Origin: Lotus japonicus
Taxonomy: Eukaryota > Streptophyta > Magnoliopsida > Fabales > Fabaceae
Assembly (NCBI RefSeq): GCF_012489685.1
Contig: NC_080046.1
Coordinates: forward strand, 63,131,984-63,195,983
DNA length: 64,000 nt
Direction of reading: 5' to 3'
Shown piece after piece: positions 23,949 to 34,479 of the stretch (the first letter of the stretch is position 1; each line of letters begins with the position of its first letter). The notes beneath the pieces were generated by a model, which saw nothing but the letters and a program-made list of their open reading frames with translations, had not been told where the DNA came from and ran no database searches. Both the position numbers and the translations under genes were made by a program.

Positions 23949-26900
23949 CTATAAGTCTATGGGAACTCTCAAACCGTCATGAGCAAGCTGCACTTGAATT
24001 CCTTCCCTACGCACAACAACAGAAGATTCAAATCATTTTCTAAAATCCACAACTAAGATAGAGTACAAAAATAAATTTTACATTGCATGATCTGTCACAA
24101 TCAGATTTTACCAGGTTAATCATTACAAAATGTATTTGCAAAAATTCAGATTTAACTTCTTTACAAATGAATAAGACATATACCTTCTGGACCACTCTTT
24201 CAAAAATTCGTTGTCCTTGTGATGATCAAACTCATGAGTCATTCCAATTAATAGGGTTTGCTTTGGACACAACCTCTTCACAGTTTCAAGAGTCTGAAAT
24301 GACCAATTAACTATAATATTTCACCATCAGGGAGATATGAAGTACAAAAATCATTTTGTAAAAAGGAAAACAAACCTGTGGAAAACATAGGTGAACATTA
24401 TGTGATCCAGTCTGTGATAACACAAAGAGCAAAGAAGGAAATTGTTAGTTAACCAAACCTGATTAGTTTGTTAGTTGTAATAGTCAGTTAGAGAGTTAGA
24501 AAAGGTTGTCTTTGGTTTTAGGGTGCAAATTGGGAGGGGCAGCCCAACACTTTTAATTTCGTCTACAATATTGTATTCCATCGATACAGAAACATTTTTC
24601 TTTCTTTTTTCCAACCCAATTCGATTAGAACCTTTATCAAAGAGAAAGTAAAGGAACAAGAAAACTAAAACATAGAATTGACAACATGTATGATAAAATT
24701 CTCACTTAATTATCAATATTGCACAATATTTTTGTTAATTAAAAAAAAAGCAAAGAAAGGAAACATCTCCTATAATTATAAAGTTGAAGATAGGCTCAAG
24801 TTCCTGAAATATTTAAAGCATTTAGGTCCAGCACATATGCACTGAGTGACCTGTTATTGGCCTTCTTTGGTAACGTCATTAAACTAGTAACAAAGAAGTG
24901 ACGTCTATCTTGTATTAGAAAAACAAATTACGGTCGAAAAATATTTACTCCCGTAAAGAGACATTAAGAGCCTATTTGGTTTGAGAAAACATTTTGTGTT
25001 TTCATTTCCCATTTCACTAATAATTACAAAAGTGTCAGAATGCAACATTTACATCATATTTCTATGACTATTTTATATCCAAAAAAAATTGAAAATGGAA
25101 CAACTGACCCTATACAATGAGTCCAATATTAGAAGATCCAACTGTCCAGCTCCACTTTTGGAAATGACTGTCAAAAGAAAATTTATTGCTAGATGTTAGA
25201 TGTCAAAAAATCATTACACAGCTGAGGGTTTTCTTATTATGTATAAATGCCTAAAAAATTAACAGTTATTTTCTAGAATTGGGAATGTTTTTGCAATTTA
25301 AAAAGGAAAGGGTCTGGCCAAAATTACAGCAATAATAACAGTGTACACCAAACCCCTTATTGATTGCAATTTGCAATCCATGGCCAATATGCCATTCTTT
25401 TTTCCAGTCAAGAGATAAGAGAGTTACAACATATGATAAAACAGGTAGATCAACAATCTCTTAGCATTCTTATAGTCAAACTTTGTGAGAAAGAACTGAT
25501 GAAGAAATGCACATATCCAACAGGAAGAAACAAATTCAAAACATACCATACTCTGTACTAGCAGGAATCCGTGAAACATCAGATATATAAGCCACCCTAC
25601 TTTTCTCACCAAAAAGAAAGCCCAAACAGATGTAATCCTCTCCATGCATAACCTACATCCACAAACAAAACAGTAAAGGTCTTATATCTTAGAAGGAGTA
25701 TTGCAGTCAGAACACAAGGTCAAAGATAGTAGCAATTAACTGGTAAAGGAGTGAACTTTAATCCTGATGCAGAAAATGGTTGATTGCAGTCATCAGCAAT
25801 AATGTTCCAGGACATCTGAGCCACCCTTCGTACTTCTTGCCCTTCCTTGAGTTTTTTCTGAACCAAATAAGGAAACTTCTCTGCTATGCTGTTGAAAAGA
25901 TTTAAAACATGGAATCAACTATTGGAGAGCATAAACCAACCATAAAATCAAATGAAAAGGGCATAATGCTGAAATAGGAGTCACATTATAATCAAAACAA
26001 TTTACCAAACATTCAAAACAATGGTTGGAAAGTGCACACGCACATTCACTGGTTTCATCTAAAACATTCACAGTTACAAATACTGAGACATTTAAATACT
26101 TTCAGAAAGACTAATTTTTTAGGTATGAATTGAATTGAATTGTTGCATGTAATTACCCTGTGAGAACAACAAGAATCACATCATCAATATTGAAAATTAA
26201 AGAGCCACATTGTTCAATAGAGTAACTTCTAACAGAAAATACATGCAACAAGAAAAGTTTTAAAAGGAATTGTAATGAAAAGTAGTGTTTATCTATATCT
26301 TCTTAAAGAACTAAAAGTTTATCTAGTGCCCAAGTGCTATGCCAGAACTTCTAGTTTAAGTAATGCAAATTGCAAAGTATAACTAATGATATAATACTAA
26401 TGGTACTTGGTAGCTAAGCTCCCATTTGGGGTGTTCTCTAAGCCAATTTATCCACTAAAGGCAAAACTCTTTAATTAAGTCTTCATTGTTTACAGTATTT
26501 GAATAATTGATTTTGCATTTTAGCAAGGAATGATCGATGGCTCTTTCTAATTCTGTTGTTATTTCATAATTAGGGTCACTTTGCACTGTCTTATAATCTT
26601 GAAATATGCTTATGTAGGTTCTTAAATAACAAGCAACTGTTAGTAGAGCTACCTATCCATTGAATGCTGACTCAGGTATATGGGAGTAGGTTCAATATCA
26701 TTTGTTGGACTAAAAGGCTGCACAGCACGTATATCATCCAATCCAAGGACTGCATCCGCATGCTCGTGAGTTAAAATAATCTGCAATTCAAGCCAGAAGT
26801 AGTACTTATTTTCTCAGAGAATGCAAATTTCAGGTATACAAATTGCAAATAGAAGGAATAAAAAGAAGCTAATAGGATTTAACAGCAAAGACAATGGATT

Positions 26901-27462
26901 TCAATTTTCATTTGCAAGCTTCTAAGCTATTATCTTAAGATAATGAAAGTCACATTACATTGAATTTACTACTTTCACACATACAACATAACTACATAAG
27001 GTTGGATCTGCAAAAGCATAGCTAGAAAAAAGTTACAGGATTAACTCACAGAATCAATTCTTGGAATCTGATGTAAAGTAAACCATCTAAGCACACCCTC
27101 TCTGAATGTCTTCCCAACATCAATCAATATGTAGTTGTGATCACCATTGCTTTCACGATAATCAATTAGAAGAGATGTATTACACCTGCAAAGCCATCAA
27201 AAAACGAAAACTAGTTAGGATCGATATTCAAACAGTGATCGTGAAGCCATTGGTTCCGGTGAGGTTACCTGTAATTAGGGTTCCGATCGGGAGGGAGAGT
27301 CAGTGACTGAACGCAGACGGAGCAGGGAGGATTGGAGGGCTGGATGAGGCACATTACGTTGGGAACCATGCTGGAACAGCCTGTTCCGAGAAAGATCAAC
27401 GCCGATTCGGACGGTGGGGTTGCGCGGTGGTTTCCGTCGCCGGAACCGTTGGAAGTGGCCAT
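23949..27462 (-). CDS. metallo-beta-lactamase-fold hydrolase (PhnP/C777.06c-like)
   Basis: A predicted metal-dependent hydrolase of the family that includes bacterial PhnP phosphodiesterase and the plant proteins usually named putative hydrolase C777.06c. Nine exons join without a break to 324 codons: 27462-27269, 27185-27050, 26780-26653, 25888-25741, 25652-25547, 25167-25109, 24411-24376, 24293-24184, 24006-23949. The start MATSNGSG was chosen because its context (ggcATGgcc) is good and the next blocks match the family; an upstream in-frame ATG at 27540 gives a less likely hydrophobic extension. Visible motifs are FLGTGCSS near the N-terminus, the metal motif THEHADAV (HxHxD, with Ala where many relatives have a final His), ISDVSRI in the middle and GMTHEFDHH near the end. 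The natural substrate is unknown. A Mutator-type miniature element sits 138 bp upstream of the ATG. Confidence 0.9.
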
Positions 27463-27599
27463 GCCGTGACGGTAGATCCAGAACAAGAGAGAGAAAGAGA
27501 AATGAAAAAGGAAAATGAAAAGAAAATAAAAAGATTCCAAGGGCAGATGGAATATTTATATGGAGATTCGGACCCGCCAAAATCAACGGTTTTCTTCTG

Positions 27600-28130
27600 G
27601 GCTAAAAAAACACTTTTGGCCCCTGATGTTTCAAGTTTGTGCAAATTTTGCCCCTATTCTATTTTTGTCGATGTTTCTACTCCTCATGTTTTCAAACAGT
27701 GCACCATCTACCCCTCCATCAGTCAAACGTAAAAAAGCTAACTGAATGAGCTGATGCGGCTTATATATATATTTTTTTGGAACTGTCACGTGAAAATTAC
27801 AAGTGAAATTAGGAAAAAGGGGCAAGGGAGATTCAAACTCAAGACCTGTAAGTAGCAAAACATGCATTTATCCAGTTCAATTATATGCATAATTGATATA
27901 TATGTCAAGCAAATATAATTTATATCATTTCTTTGATCATCATCAACTTCATATACTCTTCTTCATCTCTCCAATCCACTTAGGAACCTCTCATGAGAAA
28001 GCCTGACTGACGGAGGGGTAGACAGTGCACTGTTTGAAAACATGAGAGGTAGAAATGTTGACAAAAATAGAGTAGGGGCAGAATTTGCACAAACTCTAAA
28101 CACTAGGGGCAAAAAAAATGCTTTTTAGCC
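27600..28130. mobile_element. 531-bp Mutator-type foldback MITE with tRNA-like interior
   Basis: Long terminal inverted repeats run inward from ggctaaaaa (left) and tttttagcc (right), sharing the blocks ggggcaaaa, gtttgaaaacatgag and cggaggggtaga. The flanks tttcttctg (27591-27599) and tttcttcta (28131-28139) form a 9-bp target duplication with one mismatch. Near 27829-27890 the minus strand carries a degenerate tRNA-like block (ATTGAACTGG, then GAGTTTGAATC). The same arrangement, better preserved, is seen in the larger element at 46863-48394. Confidence 0.75.
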
Positions 28131-28305
28131 TTTCTTCTATAAAAGTTAAGTGAGAAATTCATGTAGGGCTAATCTGAAATAAGAGTTCAATTAGTAAAAA
28201 CCAACAACACAAATTAATTAATGTAATATTTTTTTTTGAAATTGAAATTTTTAATGTAATAAAATTAAAGCTATAGAAACCATATTCTTCTGACTTGATG
28301 ACAGG

Positions 28306-28585
28306 GGAGCTGGCGATCGAAGTTCCGGTGAACGACAGTCATAATTATAACGGTCCTAAGGTAGTGAAATTCCTTTCGGGTAAGTTACGACCCGCACGAA
28401 AGGCGTAACGATCTGAGCACTGTCTTAGGGAGAGGCTCGGTGAAATAGATATGTCTGTTATCGGTTCAAAGACGCAAGGTGCCCCTGTTTTTTCAGGGTA
28501 TATAAGAAAGGGTAGAGAAAATGACCCGAAACAATGTTCGGGTACTAGGCGCTACGACGCTGAAGTAACACATGCATTCTCCTAG
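28306..28585 (+). pseudogene. organelle-type large-subunit rRNA fragment in nuclear DNA
   Basis: About 170 bp (28310-28480) match the bacterial-type 23S/26S rRNA segment containing ataacggtcctaaggtag, aagttacgacccgcacgaaa and ggctcggtgaaatagat. The nuclear 25S gene differs here, so the source is mitochondrial or plastid DNA. The next 100 bp (ending actaggcgctacgacgctga) also look rRNA-like (gaaaatgacccgaaac resembles domain I) but do not follow in the normal order. This would make it a rearranged transfer. Several substitutions (gtagtgaaatt for gtagcgaaatt) show it is old. Confidence 0.75.
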
Positions 28586-28763
28586 GAAAATTTAGTTTTT
28601 AAAGTTTATAGTGTACATCAGATACACCTCGAAATGCACACCTAACTATGATTTAATTTTTCAAATTTCATACTATTATTTAACTGATTCTTGTTTTACT
28701 CACACACTACATCTTGTGATTGGTCAATAAAAGGGTTGAAAAATTATAATTCGGTATACAAGT

Positions 28764-31700
28764 TAGATGTAGCTAGAAAAAAATATTTTTGAAGGTGAGC
28801 TTATACTCCCAACACAATCACAAGTATGAATATAATTGAGAAGTCGAATTAATTTATTAAAAAAAATTAATGGTACAGATTAAACCCCACGTAGGATCCA
28901 TCCCTGTATTTGACATGGATGTCCCGTTTGTTCTATAACTTTTTGTTTTTTCTTTCTGAGTTGACAATGATACACCGATTTATTAGGTGAATAATCTACT
29001 CGTTGATTGTTGTGGAATTGATGTAAGTTTTATTCCATGGTAAGTTAGGAGATGAACTTATTTCATTATATCTACAAAGCTCTCTTTGATATCCACCTAC
29101 TGTACATGGCAAAGCATTCTTCAGGCTTGTATTCAGGAGCAGTGTGACCTCCGCCCTGAAATCAGTAATAGAACAAAGATCTAGGAATGATTGCCATATA
29201 CTTCATTCTCAACACATGATTGTGACAATTTCAAAAGAAAAAATGTATCCATTCAACCTAGAGATCTTGAACCTTAATAAAAAAAGTAGTAATTGTGAAC
29301 ATTTTAAGCAACTTGAGTATATAAAAGATAGGTGGACTCAATCAGTATTCAAATTAATTACCTTCACTGTTGCAAATGTCATCCGATTGGAATAAGTCCT
29401 TGTGTATCTACTTGCAGAAAAGTAAGTGCAAAGATTAATAACACTTGTGGGTAAATCCAGCATTATATTGTTATTAAATAATAACTAGAGTAAGGGGAAT
29501 ACCCTCCAACTTGGTCATTTATACGCCATTGCCTCCAATCATCCACAATAGAGTAGTTCAAAGATCTTATCCATGCTTGAGTCGCCAAGAACGGAACGGA
29601 CAAGTCATGGTCCCCACTATCAGCAATACATGCAATTTATTTGTCATGTGAAATTCAAACTAATTCATATTTTATGCAATATTTGAGCATAGAGAAAGAA
29701 TATTAACCTGTATATTAGTGAACGGTAACCTTTTTTGCTCAAATTTACATGATACTCAAAGCTGCTAGAGATGTCTATCTTGTTAGGTACACCGAAGGTA
29801 CAACGATGCCATTTCCCAATGCTTCCCTGTAGTGCATGAAGCCCATCTTTATGTTATAGTTGTATTGCTAACAATGTGAGGTATAATTACATTCACATCC
29901 ATCAATTATACCTTATGTATGTGCAGAGCTTTGCGAACACTGTCATCATTGGCCCAGTAAGCGCAAAGGAAGTATGCATAACTCTAGTGGTGGAAAGGAA
30001 ATAAACATGAAGTAAACACAAATGCATCTAAATGCTACAGTGGAAAGTTAATTTATAAATAGTACACATGACGCAGCAAATTAATTAAGATTCTCATTGT
30101 ATAAATATAGAGAAAATAAGCATAGAGTAAATATCTGATTATTGCATTAAGATTACCCGACAATTTAAGGGTGGTAATTTGAGATGAGTATTGAGGAACT
30201 TTGATTGATCTTTCTTAATTAGAGATCTCCTCCAGGAAATTTCATTATCAAGCCACTCACATTTCAGGTCCAAAATATGTGCTGAATTAAGTCCAGACGT
30301 AGCCTATGGAAATGGAAGAATGGTTGATTTTGTGATTGCCCCTTTAACAAGAAATGGAAAATTGATAAGAAAGACATTAATTAGGGGAAATAAAAATATG
30401 GATACATACCTCAGTGTATGAATTGAGATCTCTTGAACATAGTACATTTTTGGTATCTACATTTATATATTCTCCCCCACAATTTTTTTGCAGTGACTGT
30501 TCATTGAAATAACATATATCTGTTAGCATTTGACTTTAAAGAATAGCTACTGAGGAATTGTAATTAAACTACCTCATATAGTTCATCAGAAATAAGTCCC
30601 ATTCCATGAGCAAAGGGGATTGCATAGTTTTTTTCTTTCCTAGTTGTCAAAGCATTCCCCAAGAGGTAACCCTGAAGAGAAGATCACATTTCTTATCAAC
30701 TGTCCAGAAGCTTCCCTTAGAATCAAAATTCTCTCATACAGTTCAACTTTTTTAAGGCAGTTGTACAAACAAACTTATTTCCTCATGCAAAGCCTCCTAT
30801 TGCTTCTGGATTTTCCATTAAAAAATGGACAACTTATTTTGTATGAAAGTAAATTTTTGGCAATTTATATATGCTCCCAAGTATAGTGCGTGCTAGTTAA
30901 AAAGATCAGAACATAAGAGATATACTCTTAAGATACTAACCTGGAGATTTATCCATGGTTGGAGCCCTTTTTCATTTCCTGAAAGCGAAGTGATTTGGTG
31001 ACTGATTAGACTCTTAACATACTTTAGAAGACTTACAGAAAGTATAAGTTTGAAAATTCTTCTGCAAGTATTTCTACTAAAATCAACTGTGATGATAAGC
31101 TTTTGTGAGTAATGCTCTGGATGTTAGAACTGATTTTGAGAAAAGGAAGTTGATCCAACATCTCGTAACATAATTGTACCACTGATAATACTATGGTGGA
31201 CATATCAATTGTCATAAACAATAGAAAGGGCGATCCTTACAGTCCTGTCCTGATTGTATCTCAGTTTGCATAGACCTATATACGAGTTTTGTACCTTGTG
31301 AAATTTATTGAACAATTCCTGGAATAGGAATGCCAGAGTAGGAATCGCCACCAATGTAAACTTCATTTGATAGAAATTCTGGATGATCAACCAACCACTG
31401 TATAGATTTTAACATCATAGCTATTTTATATTTGGATTTATATAAAAACAAACAAAATTGAAAGCAGATAAAAAGTGATATTGATTTAAAAGCAATATAA
31501 TTTGGGTCAATACCTTCCTAAGAAATTGATGGACTTGATGAACTAATGACGAGTCACTTCGTTGAGCAGATTCTGATCTTGCATAAGTGAAGCCCGTGAA
31601 AACAGGCAAATCTACAAATATAATGCTACTTCCCTACCAAGAAAAGTTATGCTAAATATTGTGAATAACCATTAACACTAAATAGATAAAAAAACATATA

Positions 31701-33330
31701 ATGATCTGATGACCTAAATATAATAAATGCTAAAATATTATCTCTGCCAATAGAAATGTGGATTTATACCCTGACCTTTGTCCATGAGTGTGGCCTTAAG
31801 ACCAAGTTTGGAAGGCTTCCTTTGTATTCCTCATATCTGAATGCAAGTGGGCCTGCAAAGTACCCATGGAGAATAAACATCCAGTTTCAGCTCTGTTGCC
31901 TATCTTGTTACTATGTATATAAAAGTATGCTCAAGTTGTCATAAACTTTCCAATGCCATGAACCATAGATAGCACTTTCAATGCTATATAATTATATAAA
32001 GGTTTAAAGTTCCTTTCCCTTTGTACAAGATCCAAGTCATGTTATTTGACCTTTTCACCCTAAAACCAATCATATAACTTATGAAAAAGAAATCATATAA
32101 TTGAAATAAATGTCTTATTAGCTTTGATGACGAAGAATGACATGCCTAATTTTAATTTATATGTCTTGGTCGTTCAGAGACTATTTGCTCAGAAAAACTG
32201 ATGAATTTTTCTGATGAATAAAGATGAAACAAATATTTGTTGATATGAATTCTAAAATCATGTGTAAAGTAAAGTATCACGATGATAACAGGGGAAGTTG
32301 GAGAAGACATGGAAAGTTAATTATCACTAATTAAAAGGTTAGTTTTATTTATGAATCAGAAGTTCAAGGCATTCCATTTGTGAATCTATGAATTGGATTC
32401 CACTTAAATGTTCCTCACACCCTTGAGTTTCCGCCATAGAATCCTCAAACTTCTAAATTTATAATATGTATTTAAGAATTTGCAAAATGAGTAAATGCAA
32501 ATTTTCAACTCTGAGTAAACGTCATATAAGTTAGTTTTTAGAAAAAAAAATGTTTCAAATATCGGTTAAGTTAGTCACTACTAACATTTTATTTGTGACC
32601 ATAAACACAATTTATTTAACACCATCAAGGGACCGCGAGAGTATTTGCTTCTTCTATGGATTAACTCGTAACTTGTCATTCGGTTATAATTTCAAGGATG
32701 AAATTGAACATTGACTTCCAAAAGTTAAAAAAAAAAAAAAGTAAAACCAAAGCTGGTATTACCAATTTCAAAGACAAGGCCAGACAAGGCAGAGCAACCA
32801 GGACCACCAGTTAGCCAAAGCATGAGAGGATCCTCCTTTGGATTATTCTCAGACTCAATGAAGTAGTAAAAGGCTTGAACATCCTCTCCTTCACCCACTC
32901 CCACATACCTGATCATCAAATTAGATTTATGTGCATGAAACTCAAGTTAATGATTTCAATCCCATAGAGTCAACAAGCAACAGTTTAAGTAACATACCCA
33001 GTTTCAAGCACAAAGGGAAGAGGTCCCTCAAATCCAGGAAGGAACTGCACTATGTTGCCACAACTTACAAGTTGAAAGGAAATCTTTGATAAAAGAAGAA
33101 GGGAAAGTAGTAGAACCCCAAGATAGCTGATATTAGAGTTACTGTAAGTTGAACTAAACCTGTACATTTTTCAGTATACTCTGTTTTCCCTCTGAACATT
33201 TCCTTGGTTTTTTAATATAACCTTCTTAGTTATTGACTTATTGGTATCATCGGTAAGGTGTCTGTTTCAACAAAGACTTTAATAATTGTTAATTCATAAT
33301 TAAATCGAAGAATCTTACAACGTGACAATG
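28764..33330. repeat. duplicated block, unit 1 (contains SCPL copy 1)
   Basis: From about 28764 to 33330 the sequence matches 40023-45220 in exons, introns and both flanks. Shared landmarks are gttagat at the left end and aattgttaatt with aaatcga at the right end. This is a tandem segmental duplication whose units are now separated by inserted elements. Confidence 0.85.
29072..33167 (-). pseudogene. serine carboxypeptidase-like gene, copy 1, with a premature stop
   Basis: A class I SCPL gene of the acyltransferase-type clade, whose vacuolar members move acyl groups from glucose esters in specialised metabolism. Fourteen exons (33167-32998, 32908-32763, 31852-31776, 31633-31514, 31397-31295, 30978-30941, 30671-30573, 30496-30410, 30303-30157, 29993-29922, 29826-29708, 29616-29503, 29410-29362, 29155-29072) keep splice sites and frame over 474 codons. 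However, codon 202 in exon 5 is TAA (31305-31307) where copies 2 and 3 have GAA. The break is just after the catalytic Ser (GGDSYSG) and before the catalytic Asp (SGDHDLSV) and His (GGGHTAPEY), so any product lacks two of the three catalytic residues. The start MYRFSS precedes a signal peptide. With no other damage, the mutation looks recent. Confidence 0.9.
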
Positions 33331-33831
33331 TTTTACATTAGATCTTGCTTCATGGTGATATGATTCTAAAGTCGATCTTTCTTGAGGATGAATATATACA
33401 TGGGAGAGATAGGGAGGAATTTTTTAACAATGGCAAGGATTTGCAATCTGATTAGTAGCAGCCACGTTTCTGTGTTATCCTCGTTTTTTTATGTGTTGTC
33501 TTAACCATATCAAAGGGTTTCTTTTCCACGAGTCAGCACAATAACAATCCCAGTGAAAATGGCCCCTTTTAATTGTATTATTATTTGGACACTAAATAAT
33601 GGTTTAAAAAAACATAATTAATTTTTTATTGAAAATTTACATGATATTTCATTTTACTAAATCAAATTTAACTTTATTTAATAAAGATAAAAAAAATGAG
33701 TTTCATTTTCAATAATATAACTTTTGTTTCATAATAATTCAATTAGAATCCATCAATTTAACACGTGTCATAGTTAATTTTGATTTTAAAATTATTTAAA
33801 ATAGAAAAGAGAGAGTGCATCTTAATGTATA
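33331..33831. other. intergenic upstream of SCPL copy 1
   Basis: The likely promoter region of copy 1, beyond the end of the duplicated block. No element or gene is recognised. Confidence 0.5.
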
Positions 33832-34474
33832 AGGCTGTGTTTGGTTTGAGGAAAGGAAAATGAAAAGATTGGAAGAGGAAAGAAAGCACGCATTTCAAAA
33901 TCTTTTCCTTCTTTTGGTTTAGAAGAAAAGATAGAGGGAAAGAAGAATTTTGGTGGGACCTACGTTATAAAACTTTCCTCCCAAATTGGAGAGAAAGCTA
34001 TGTAAGGCTACACAATCATGTGCAAAGTCCATACTTGATACTCCAAACAACTTTTATATATTGCCATTATAATTATTTTTATTTCAAAGTGAGAAAAAAG
34101 GAAAAATATTATTTTTAAAATAGATACTTCTGTATCGTTTTTTTTAACAATTACTACAGTATCAATTTTTTTAATATGAATACTACAGTATCGTTAATAC
34201 AAGTTTATGTGCGTTTTAAAATTATTAAATATATTAACATGAATTTTATTTTACATTTATATTTTCAAAGGATTTTTTTTTTAATAAAAAATATATCATG
34301 GCATAATAAATCTATCTGAAACGGCTTATGTCAATTTTATAAGAATAAATTAATGACTAATATTTAATTGTATTTTTAAATATATTGTTTCAAAAGAGAT
34401 TATGATATTTATGTCATTTCATAAGTACACACTTTTCTTTCCACCCATTTTTTTTTTCTTTCCTTTAAACCAAA
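33832..34474. repeat. MITE-like cluster, left part
   Basis: The stretch starts ggctgtgtttggtttgagg and ends ttaaaccaaacaacc, an inverted-repeat pair with purine-rich subterminal DNA. The solo LTR at 34480-37232 is inserted at its right edge, and similar sequence continues beyond the LTR. Exact boundaries and target duplication are unclear. Confidence 0.45.
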
Positions 34475-34479
34475 CAACC

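Noticed and set aside
28340..28366. Functional I-CeuI homing site or active rRNA gene
   Set aside because: The word is simply part of the conserved LSU core. It is mutated and lies in a short fragment, so neither rRNA function nor an intron-homing role is likely.
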